DNA from: an uncultured archaeon
Lineage (GTDB): Archaea > Halobacteriota > Methanosarcinia > Methanosarcinales > Methanoperedenaceae
Assembly: GCA_902386085.1 (NCBI GenBank)
Contig: CABMIA010000135.1
Coordinates: 1-5,932, forward strand
Direction of reading: 5' to 3'
DNA length: 5,932 nucleotides
Part shown: positions 1-4,787 of the stretch, in pieces
How positions within the stretch are numbered: the first letter of the stretch is position 1
How the letters are laid out: every line of letters begins with the position of its first letter
Program-made: the position numbers and the translations under genes
The notes under the pieces: generated by a model
Database searches by the model: none
Seen by the model: the letters and a program-made list of their open reading frames with translations, nothing else
What the model was told of the DNA's origin: nothing

Positions 1-478
1 ATTTTCGCGCATGCTTCAGGTTTGATCTCATTGTCACCAGATCCCTTAAGCGTGAATCTCCCCGCTTCCGGATAAGAGAACCTGTGTCAAAACCGAGGGT
101 AACAGAGTTATCGCTTGCTGTTTTGGCAATGACATTATTGATCCTGGCAGGCTGCATAAGGATATCAAGGCCCTCTGTCTCTACGGCCGCACGGTCGAAC
201 TCCTCATCCCCGCCCCTGGCTATAAGTATATCATTTCCCCTTTTATATTTCCTGATTTCATCCCTGAGTCTTGAGGGTTTACAGGAAATCTCAATGCCCT
301 GACACATCGTAAAATCCTCAGGCTTTTGAATAGTGTCAGGATTTATGTTGGAGTTGATCATTGCAATCCCGGAATAACCGTACCTTTTGGCTTTAGATGC
401 AAGTCCTTCAATCACATCTTTTCTGTCAGGTGTTGGATGAACACAAAAATCATAAAATCTGCCATAAAATAGAGACAT
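1..478 (-). CDS. rnp3: RNase P protein component 3 (Rpp30 family), 3' part cut off by window edge
   Basis: This is the first 159 codons of an archaeal RNase P protein subunit. With the RNase P RNA and the other protein subunits it removes the 5' leader from precursor tRNAs. Rpp30 proteins have a TIM-barrel-like fold. The reading frame stays open from the ATG at 478 to the window edge. Recognisable family segments are FYDFCVHP (residues 8-15), RYGYSGIAMIN (32-42), ILIARGGDEEFDRAAVE (84-100), LDILMQP (104-110) and the C-terminal-side block LVTMRSNLKHARK (147-159). Rpp30 proteins are usually about 220-240 residues, so roughly 60-80 residues lie outside. No Shine-Dalgarno motif precedes the ATG, but a TATA-like box lies about 29 bases upstream, which fits a leaderless or nearly leaderless mRNA. 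The gene is divergent from the small two-gene unit at 788-1187. Identification comes from motif recognition, and I am confident of it. Confidence 0.93.
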   Translation of the reverse strand, partial: MSLFYGRFYDFCVHPTPDRKDVIEGLASKAKRYGYSGIAMINSNINPDTIQKPEDFTMCQGIEISCKPSRLRDEIRKYKRGNDILIARGGDEEFDRAAVETEGLDILMQPARINNVIAKTASDNSVTLGFDTGSLIRKRGDSRLRDLVTMRSNLKHARK

Positions 479-503
479 CGTCTGGCTTAATAATTCTATC
501 CTG

Positions 504-515
504 TAATATACTTAT
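504..515 (-). promoter_or_regulatory. Probable TATA box of rnp3
   Basis: On the minus strand this reads ATAAGTATATTA, a good archaeal TATA-like box. Its centre (about 507) is 29 bases from the rnp3 ATG, so a transcript starting about 25 bases downstream would begin within a few bases of the start codon. That agrees with the absence of a Shine-Dalgarno motif. No transcription data are available, so the start site is inferred from spacing alone. Confidence 0.55.
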
Positions 516-536
516 GCGTATCTTATTTTGCGTATC
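515..536. repeat. Tandem direct repeat TGCGTATC x2 next to the rnp3 promoter
   Basis: The octamer TGCGTATC (GATACGCA on the minus strand) occurs exactly at 515-522 and 529-536, a 14-base period. It abuts the rnp3 TATA-like box on its upstream side, where archaeal BRE elements and activator sites lie. It could be a regulator-binding site, but two copies of an 8-mer are modest evidence. Confidence 0.45.
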
Positions 537-655
537 ATATTTTCATGATTTTTTGAAAACTCTTTGAGCGGTGCCAAATAATTTCGGACTATACATTCGG
601 AACGTGATCAATTGTATTCATTCATTTTCAAAATCTAAAATCAGGTAGTTTAGAC

Positions 656-678
656 GTGATTGTTAATCACCGGTGATT
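656..678. promoter_or_regulatory. Palindromic operator-like site, three GTGATT half-sites
   Basis: AATCACCGGTGATT (665-678) is a perfect 14-base palindrome. Its left half also pairs with an upstream copy as GTGATT-GTT-AATCAC (656-670), giving three alternating GTGATT half-sites in 23 bases. The palindrome centre lies about 31 bases upstream of the plus-strand TATA-like box, near -57 of the predicted start, a typical place for a dimeric regulator. Further GTGAT/ATCAC copies occur at 604-608 and 731-735. The sequence symmetry is observed; that a protein binds it is inferred. Confidence 0.55.
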
Positions 679-680
679 CC

Positions 681-707
681 AAAAAAAATTTAAAAAAATT
701 TTATAAC
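681..707 (+). promoter_or_regulatory. BRE/TATA-type promoter of the small two-gene unit
   Basis: An A-tract running into AAATTTTATAAC gives an archaeal purine-rich BRE followed by a TATA-like box centred near 703. A start about 25 bases downstream (near 728-730) would leave a leader of about 58 bases before the ATG at 788, containing the GGAGG ribosome-binding site. The call rests on base composition and spacing only. Confidence 0.5.
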
Positions 708-772
708 TCCCATAGAAAGCTTTATGCATTATCACAATAATAATGATGAATATGGTATGTCTACTATCGTAC

Positions 773-777
773 GGAGG
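773..777 (+). promoter_or_regulatory. Shine-Dalgarno site fixing the start at 788
   Basis: GGAGG lies 10 bases before the ATG at 788. A longer in-frame start exists at 743, but it would place this motif inside the coding region and has no ribosome-binding site of its own. The site therefore supports the shorter 46-residue product. Confidence 0.75.
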
Positions 778-787
778 AATAAACGAA

Positions 788-928
788 ATGAAGATAGTTC
801 ATGTGCAATCTGTGCTTCCACAGGAAGATGTAATTGCATTAAAGGAAAAAACCGGTGAATCCTCCATTAAAGAGGCCATTTCAAAGGCAGTTTACCATTA
901 TTTAAAATGTGATGATGGTGAAGAGTAA
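788..928 (+). CDS. 46-residue protein, probable minimal ribbon-helix-helix type (DUF5371-like)
   Basis: The product reads as a short beta strand (MKIVHVQSVLP, residues 1-11), a first helix (about 12-24), the turn TGESS (22-26) and a second helix KEAISKAVYHYL (28-39), then an acidic tail ending DDGEE. This strand-helix-helix pattern, with a TG(x)S turn and an AIxKAVxxYL second helix, is that of ribbon-helix-helix proteins such as VapB-like antitoxins. It also resembles what I recall of the small methanosarcinal DUF5371 family. The family assignment is from memory and not certain. If it folds this way it would act as a DNA-binding dimer, and the palindromes in its own promoter region would be natural targets. 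The start is set by GGAGG at 773-777. The next gene begins one base after its TAA, so the two are probably cotranscribed and translationally coupled. Confidence 0.8.
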   Translation: MKIVHVQSVLPQEDVIALKEKTGESSIKEAISKAVYHYLKCDDGEE

Positions 929-929
929 T

Positions 930-1187
930 ATGAAACAGGTTCCAAGGTATATAACCTCAGTTCCTGTTCAAAATAATCAGACTGAACGTATTAACATCTC
1001 ATTGGGTTTTGAGAAAAACGGATCTATAAGACTTTACTTTCAGGACACTGCCGAGCTGGGACAGGATTCGGACTATATTAATGATGATTCTTTTCCTAAC
1101 AGTGGATTGTTAGCTAATGGGAAATATTCGCTATGGCTTTCCATGTTCTCAAGGCACATAAAAACTTTCACTGAGGAAGAAGAATAA
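930..1187 (+). CDS. Unrecognised 85-residue protein coupled to the upstream small gene
   Basis: I do not recognise this protein. The chosen ATG at 930 lies one base after the upstream stop codon (TAA-T-ATG) and has GGTGA at 917-921, an archaeal Shine-Dalgarno match 8 bases before it, inside the end of the preceding gene. Starts further upstream (GTG at 909, ATG at 912 and 915) are possible in frame but have a poorer context. The sequence is polar, probably rich in beta strands (for example RINISLGF and SIRLYFQD), with no signal peptide, membrane segment or cysteine, and it ends in four glutamates. Both proteins of this unit have acidic tails. The tight coupling suggests joint function, perhaps binding between the two products; a toxin-antitoxin-like or regulator-partner pair is only a hypothesis. 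Convergent with the TIM-barrel gene, 30 bases away. Confidence 0.72.
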   Translation: MKQVPRYITSVPVQNNQTERINISLGFEKNGSIRLYFQDTAELGQDSDYINDDSFPNSGLLANGKYSLWLSMFSRHIKTFTEEEE

Positions 1188-1217
1188 ATATTTCTGCATC
1201 GGTTGGCTCATATCAAT

Positions 1218-1982
1218 TCAGGTTAGATTCTGAAGATATTTTAAACTGGCCCTTCCTTCTTCGACAGTCCGTGCCTCGATAACCACTCTTCTTTTATACC
1301 CTTCAAGCCCTTTTGTGACTTTTTTCCAGTTGATGTTACCCTTGCCGAGTTCAAGATGCTCATCGCTTCTCCCTTTATTATCATGAAGGTGTATGTGAAT
1401 TACCCTGCCCAGGTCGCTCAGGAACTCATCAATTAGGCCGTTAGTGTTGGCGTGCCCTATATCAAGCGTCAGCCCTGCATTTTCACGTTCCAGGGACTCG
1501 ATCATCCCAAGTATCTCACCGGGCTGCTTTCCGAAAACATGCTGCATGTTCACCATATTCTCGACGCCGATCTTGATCCCTAATTCATTTGCGAAATCGC
1601 ACACTGCCTGCAATCCTTCGATGTTCTGCCGCCACGCCATCTCCGGAAGCTGCATGCCAAGGGGCGAGAGATGACCCGGATGGACTACGGCAAGCTCCAC
1701 GAAATCTGACGCCCTTTCAAGGCATTTGCTCATCTGCCTTATAGTCTCTTTCCAGATCGGGTGGTTAAGGCTGGCAAGATTAAGATCTGAGAAGGGAAGA
1801 TGGAGCGTAAGAATAAGATCTGTGGTTTCGGCAATGTTCTTTATTTTTGAGAGCGTTTCATCATTTAACTGCTGTTTTCCTTCGCTCACGACCTCCCATC
1901 CCGAAAAACCAAATTCCTCAAGGTCGTAAGCCCAGTCGAAAGGGTCATTCACGAGCGCAAGGGATGAGAAGCTGATATTCAT
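1218..1982 (-). CDS. Sugar phosphate isomerase/epimerase-like TIM-barrel protein
   Basis: This complete 254-residue protein belongs to the xylose isomerase-like TIM-barrel superfamily, which includes sugar isomerases/epimerases and AP endonuclease 2 (endonuclease IV) relatives. Visible family landmarks are GWE (28-30), LHLPFSDLNLAS (60-71), VVHPGH (99-104), IGVEN (138-142), LTLDIGH (171-177), HIHLHDNKG (196-204), LGKGNINW (212-219) and VVIEAR (233-238). The His, Glu and Asp residues in these blocks (notably H61, H101, E141, D174, H177, H198 or H200, D201, E236) are the sort that bind one or more divalent metals in this superfamily. The length is normal and no key block is missing. The substrate cannot be told from the sequence. 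It follows the DUF3303 gene after 33 bases on the same strand and may be cotranscribed with it. No clear Shine-Dalgarno site is at normal distance, and the start codon lies in a hairpin. Confidence 0.88.
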   Translation of the reverse strand: MNISFSSLALVNDPFDWAYDLEEFGFSGWEVVSEGKQQLNDETLSKIKNIAETTDLILTLHLPFSDLNLASLNHPIWKETIRQMSKCLERASDFVELAVVHPGHLSPLGMQLPEMAWRQNIEGLQAVCDFANELGIKIGVENMVNMQHVFGKQPGEILGMIESLERENAGLTLDIGHANTNGLIDEFLSDLGRVIHIHLHDNKGRSDEHLELGKGNINWKKVTKGLEGYKRRVVIEARTVEEGRASLKYLQNLT

Positions 1983-2007
1983 GAAGGGGCTTTATTTGCC
2001 TTCATGA
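1979..2007 (-). promoter_or_regulatory. Hairpin enclosing the start codon of the TIM-barrel gene
   Basis: TCATGAAGG (1979-1987) and CCTTCATGA (1999-2007) form a perfect 9-base-pair inverted repeat with an 11-base loop; one bulge extends it by a few A/T pairs. In the minus-strand transcript the 3' arm contains the ATG of the gene at 1980-1982. No U-run follows, so it is not a standard terminator. It may control translation of the downstream gene or mark the junction between the two genes. Confidence 0.5.
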
Positions 2008-2015
2008 TATAAGGA

Positions 2016-2285
2016 TTATCTGCTCTTCTTCGCATACATTTTCGCCACTTCTTTCGCTTCCATCACAGGGATTGAATCAACCTCTGCAATATCCAGCCAC
2101 ATATCATTTACCGCCAGCATGACCTTCTGGTCATCCACTTCGTAAAGGATAAAAATTCGATTTCCAGTCAGGTCAAGCCACTCGCCAACCACTTTTATCT
2201 CTTCAGGATACTTGAATTCACTCCACCTTTCTTCGACCTCGCGCCTCTTTTCCGGTTCCCATGTCCATACATCCATAAATAACAT
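2016..2285 (-). CDS. DUF3303 family protein
   Basis: The 89-residue product begins MLFMDVWTWEPEKRREV, the typical opening of the DUF3303 family, and continues with EEIKVVGEWLDL (27-38), RIFILYEVDD (42-51), a VNDMWLDIAEVDSIPVME block (58-75) and a basic end. DUF3303 proteins are small alpha/beta proteins of unknown function in archaea and bacteria, and they resemble the dimeric alpha-beta barrel or ferredoxin-like type. An in-frame ATG at 2363 would add 26 residues, but a perfect AGGAGG (2295-2300) lies 9 bases before the ATG at 2285, and family members start here, so I chose the shorter form. Cytoplasmic, no signal peptide or cysteines. The TIM-barrel gene follows 33 bases downstream, and the lipoprotein gene diverges 117 bases upstream. 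Confidence 0.85.
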   Translation of the reverse strand: MLFMDVWTWEPEKRREVEERWSEFKYPEEIKVVGEWLDLTGNRIFILYEVDDQKVMLAVNDMWLDIAEVDSIPVMEAKEVAKMYAKKSR

Positions 2286-2294
2286 TTCTTCTAA

Positions 2295-2300
2295 CCTCCT
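2295..2300 (-). promoter_or_regulatory. Shine-Dalgarno site fixing the DUF3303 start
   Basis: AGGAGG on the minus strand, 9 bases before the ATG at 2285. It decides against the longer reading frame that begins at 2363. Confidence 0.8.
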
Positions 2301-2338
2301 CATGTAAGTGTTAATTTCATTACTATTAAGTCTTTCCA

Positions 2339-2360
2339 CCGTTACATTTTTAACTAACGG
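2339..2360. promoter_or_regulatory. Inverted repeat CCGTTA-N10-TAACGG in a divergent promoter region
   Basis: CCGTTA (2339-2344) and TAACGG (2355-2360) form a perfect 6+6 dyad around an AT-rich core (ATTTTTAA) that could serve as a TATA-like element on either strand. It lies near the middle of the 117 bases between the DUF3303 gene and the lipoprotein gene. A start about 25 bases rightward would give the lipoprotein mRNA a leader of about 26 bases. An operator overlapping a two-way promoter is plausible, but it is inferred only from symmetry and position. Confidence 0.4.
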
Positions 2361-2402
2361 CATGGTTAAGAACCGAAGAAGAATAGAAGGAGAAATACAA
2401 TT

Positions 2403-2912
2403 ATGTCAAATAAATTTGTCTTGTTGCTGGTTTTACTTTCTACAACCCTTTTCATTTCAGGGTGTATTACAGGTGAAGACAGCAATAAAAATAATACAAC
2501 TCCGGCAGGAATTGGAAATGATATGATCCCAAAAACCAATCTACCCCAGGGTTTCGTATATATGGCCACCCATGAAGTATCGGTGCCCATTGGTACATCT
2601 TTCATGAATGCCACAGAAGGTGTTTACAGGAATAACGGGGAAGATTTGTATGTCCAGGTGATCAAAAGTGAGAATCCTGATGCTGTTATTGCTCAGTTCA
2701 GATCACGCTACGCCAATGTAAAATACATTCCCTTCCAGGAGATTTATTTTAACGGGCATAATGCAACCCAGGTCACTGATTATACGACAATAAACGGAAA
2801 TCAAAAGCCGCATTATACCGTAATATGGCCAGCAGACAAATCCGTGATCATAGTCGGGACATCGACCCAATCGCAGATAGTGATATCCCTGGCATCGGCA
2901 ACAAGTCATTAG
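2403..2912 (+). CDS. Putative secreted lipoprotein of unknown function
   Basis: The 169-residue product starts with a signal sequence: a short basic N-terminus (MSNK), a hydrophobic core (FVLLLVLLSTTLF, 5-17) and the lipobox ISGC with Cys21 as predicted lipidated residue. A polar Asn/Thr-rich linker follows (about 22-46), then a beta-rich globular part with strands such as DLYVQVIKS (81-89) and KSVIIVGTS (146-154). It has sequons NNT/NTT (30-33), NAT (69-71) and NAT (120-122), so N-glycosylation outside the cell is possible. I do not recognise the domain. GAAGGAG (2386-2392) lies 10 bases before the ATG. It diverges from the DUF3303/TIM-barrel pair and ends tail-to-tail with queE, the TAG overlapping the opposite TAA in the four bases TTAG. 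Confidence 0.82.
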   Translation: MSNKFVLLLVLLSTTLFISGCITGEDSNKNNTTPAGIGNDMIPKTNLPQGFVYMATHEVSVPIGTSFMNATEGVYRNNGEDLYVQVIKSENPDAVIAQFRSRYANVKYIPFQEIYFNGHNATQVTDYTTINGNQKPHYTVIWPADKSVIIVGTSTQSQIVISLASATSH

Positions 2913-3667
2913 AGCAATCCCATCATTTTGTGCGTCTGGGGTATGACACGCACATCTTTTAATTTTTGACCGGCAAAATCCATCAGTTCAAACAGGTTTG
3001 ATGCTCCTTGCTTAGCCTCTTGCGTCTGGAAAAATTTTCCTGGAGTTTTTTGGGTGACCGGCTGAAGGACGAGAGGTATAGTCCTGTCTATCGAAGCTAT
3101 CCCCTCTACGGCGGCCTCGATCGATTGCGCGGAGGTTCCGGGGAGGACAACTATTTTCACAAACGTGTCAGAGGTCTCGTTCAAAATGGAAATAGTATTA
3201 AGTTCATCCTTCAATAATTCACCGTAGTGATCCGTGGATTCGTGCTCCGGGAGTTTAATATCGCATGAAGCTATGGCGATCCTGTCGCACAGCTTACGGG
3301 CTTTTTCCGGAAAACCGGAATTAGTCTCAAGGTACAAAGGAAATTCCAAGTCAAGCGCCTTAATAAAATCCGCGTGAATGAGAGGTTCTCCGCCGGTAAG
3401 AGATACATGCCTTGTCGAAGGCGTCCATAATTTATGTATCAGGTCCTCGATGACTTCCTTACCGACAGGGTTTTTGATCAAATAGAAGTCCCCTTTGCCG
3501 GGTGTCCTCTCAATACTGCACGAGCCTGTAATAGTGCGGCTCTCAGGAGTGTCACAGTATGCACAATGGAGCTGGCACTGCTCAAACCGGACAAATACCT
3601 GGCGACATCCTACATAAGGCCCTTCGCCCTGGATCGAATTAAAGATTTCTTCTATCGGTGCATGCAT
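2909..3667 (-). CDS. queE: 7-carboxy-7-deazaguanine synthase (radical SAM)
   Basis: QueE rearranges 6-carboxy-5,6,7,8-tetrahydropterin to 7-carboxy-7-deazaguanine using S-adenosylmethionine and Mg2+. In archaea the product leads through preQ0 to archaeosine at position 15 of tRNA. The 252-residue protein opens with the family motif IEEIFNSIQGEGPYVG (5-20), whose glycines/glutamate contact substrate. It carries the radical-SAM cluster motif C31-x3-C35-x2-C38 followed by DT, the SAM-binding GGEP (92-95), LETNSG (113-118), IKLP (137-140), LQPV (201-204) and the C-terminal IPQTHK (242-247). An insertion after the cluster motif (about 44-70) is common in the family. It lies 16 bases after ftsZ in the same direction and is probably the last gene of the dtdA-ftsZ-queE operon. 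No Shine-Dalgarno site is visible before the ATG at 3667, so translation may depend on coupling to ftsZ. Confidence 0.95.
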   Translation of the reverse strand: MHAPIEEIFNSIQGEGPYVGCRQVFVRFEQCQLHCAYCDTPESRTITGSCSIERTPGKGDFYLIKNPVGKEVIEDLIHKLWTPSTRHVSLTGGEPLIHADFIKALDLEFPLYLETNSGFPEKARKLCDRIAIASCDIKLPEHESTDHYGELLKDELNTISILNETSDTFVKIVVLPGTSAQSIEAAVEGIASIDRTIPLVLQPVTQKTPGKFFQTQEAKQGASNLFELMDFAGQKLKDVRVIPQTHKMMGLL

Positions 3668-3683
3668 CAGAAAATTATAAGAA

Positions 3684-4775
3684 TCATTTAATAAAATCGA
3701 TTCCGTATCTTGCTGTAGATATATTCCCCTGTGTGTTTTTCCCCATTATCTGCGGGGACTTGACGCCAGTCACCACGATCATCGTCTTTATGACATGCTC
3801 AAGTTCAGGATCCACGGTGGCGCCCCAGATAAGCCGGGCTTTGGGATCCACGCGGGTATAAAGCTCATTCACCACGCTTTCAGCCTCAGAGATCGTCATG
3901 TCAGGTCCTCCCACTACATTGACAAGGGCGCCTGAAGCACCTGAAACATCCACATCAAGCAGTGGGCTCCGTAGCGCTTTCTGTACTGACTCGATTGCCT
4001 TGTTTTCGCCTTCGGCTTCGCCAAGGCCGATCATCGCCACACCGCTCTTTTGCATTATTACCCTGACATCGGCAAAATCAAGATTGACAAGACCGGGTTT
4101 TGTGATCAGTTCGGTAATTCCTTTTACAGCCCGCATAAGCACCTCGTCGCACACCTTGAAAGCTGCCTGGAGCGGAAGGTGGGGAACTACCTCAAGCAAT
4201 TTATCATTTGGGATCACTATCACGGTATCTACAACATCGCGCAGGCGCTCAAGACCTGCTTCGGCATTTTCCATCCGTACCGCTCCTTCAACCGAGAACG
4301 GCAGCGTCACAACGGCTATAGTAAGAGCCCCGGCGTCACGCGCAATTTCGGCAACAACAGGCGCTGAACCCGTACCGGTGCCGCCGCCAAGTCCGCAGGT
4401 CACGAAAACCATATCCGCGTTTCCCACGGCTTTCTCTATCTGGGCCTTGGATTCCTGTGCCGCGTCCTGTCCTATCTGCGGTATGCTTCCTGCCCCAAGC
4501 CCTCTCGTCCTGCTGCGCCCGATCAGGATTTTCCTTCTGATCTTGATATTCAGGAGATGCTGCGCATCAGTATTGATCGCATACAACTCTGCTCCCGCTA
4601 TTCCTTCCTCGGACATTCTCTGGATGGTATTTGAGCCTGAACCTCCGCAACCAATAACCACAATATTCGTCCTTAAATCCTGCAGTATTGCAAGAAGTTC
4701 TTCATCCGTATCGCCGATTACAGGAATTTTGGCTTCGCCTGCCCTCGATATCGCCTCTGATATTATTGATTCCAT
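3684..4775 (-). CDS. ftsZ1: Cell division protein FtsZ, archaeal FtsZ1 type
   Basis: FtsZ is the tubulin-like GTPase that forms the division ring at mid-cell; in euryarchaea with two copies, FtsZ1 acts as a scaffold with SepF and FtsZ2. The complete 363-residue protein has a short N-terminal helix region (1-36), the nucleotide-binding GCGGSGSNT (42-50), NTD (68-70), the tubulin signature GGGTGTG (130-136), the VVTLPF block (155-160), [15 protein letters not shown] (177-191) and the synergy loop [11 protein letters not shown] (231-241) with N231, D233 and D236, which completes the GTPase site of the next subunit. The sequence follows FtsZ1 rather than FtsZ2, for example in [20 protein letters not shown] (205-224). 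A short linker leads to the end YGIDFIK; the GID there resembles the C-terminal motif reported to bind SepF in archaea. TGAGGGA before the start serves as ribosome-binding site. The gene lies 9 bases after dtdA and 16 before queE. Confidence 0.97.
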   Translation of the reverse strand: MESIISEAISRAGEAKIPVIGDTDEELLAILQDLRTNIVVIGCGGSGSNTIQRMSEEGIAGAELYAINTDAQHLLNIKIRRKILIGRSRTRGLGAGSIPQIGQDAAQESKAQIEKAVGNADMVFVTCGLGGGTGTGSAPVVAEIARDAGALTIAVVTLPFSVEGAVRMENAEAGLERLRDVVDTVIVIPNDKLLEVVPHLPLQAAFKVCDEVLMRAVKGITELITKPGLVNLDFADVRVIMQKSGVAMIGLGEAEGENKAIESVQKALRSPLLDVDVSGASGALVNVVGGPDMTISEAESVVNELYTRVDPKARLIWGATVDPELEHVIKTMIVVTGVKSPQIMGKNTQGNISTARYGIDFIK

Positions 4776-4780
4776 TTTCT

Positions 4781-4787
4781 TCCCTCA
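4781..4787 (-). promoter_or_regulatory. ftsZ ribosome-binding site overlapping the dtdA stop codon
   Basis: On the minus strand this reads TGAGGGA: the TGA is the stop of dtdA, and GAGG (4783-4786) is the Shine-Dalgarno core 7 bases before the ftsZ ATG at 4775. Ribosomes ending dtdA would thus stop right on the ftsZ initiation site, which implies translational coupling. Confidence 0.7.

Larger units (their letters stand above)
479..787. other. Divergent intergenic region with two promoters and operator-like repeats
   Basis: This stretch of about 309 bases between rnp3 (minus) and the 46-codon gene (plus) holds no credible coding sequence. It is AT-rich. From left to right it contains the rnp3 TATA-like box, a tandem TGCGTATC repeat, a set of GTGAT/ATCAC half-sites (604-608, 656-660, 666-670, 673-677, 731-735), an A/T-tract with the plus-strand TATA-like box, and a leader of about 60 bases ending in a strong ribosome-binding site. 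I see nothing specific at 540-600. Confidence 0.7.

Noticed and set aside
84..302. Plus-strand frame of 72 codons with a signal-like stretch and LAGC lipobox
   Set aside because: It is wholly antisense to the conserved rnp3 coding region, has no ribosome-binding site, and the lipobox likeness is a by-product of the opposite reading.
743..928. Longer start for the 46-residue protein
   Set aside because: The GGAGG motif would fall inside the gene and the extra 15 residues do not look like part of the fold; the ATG at 788 has the correct spacing.
1188..1217. Possible terminator between convergent genes
   Set aside because: No stem-loop or clear T-run is visible in these 30 bases.
1979..2005. 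Eight-codon leader frame (MKANKAPS) whose stop overlaps the TIM-barrel start as ATGA
   Set aside because: It has no ribosome-binding site and is a direct result of the inverted repeat; too short to support without conservation.
2286..2363. 26-residue N-terminal extension of the DUF3303 protein
   Set aside because: AGGAGG sits 9 bases before the ATG at 2285 and family members begin at the MLFM segment; the extension lacks a ribosome-binding site of its own.
4366..4400. Cysteine (Cys127) just before the FtsZ tubulin signature, where bacteria have alanine
   Set aside because: As I recall, methanogen FtsZ proteins such as that of Methanocaldococcus have the same [11 protein letters not shown], so it is not unusual.
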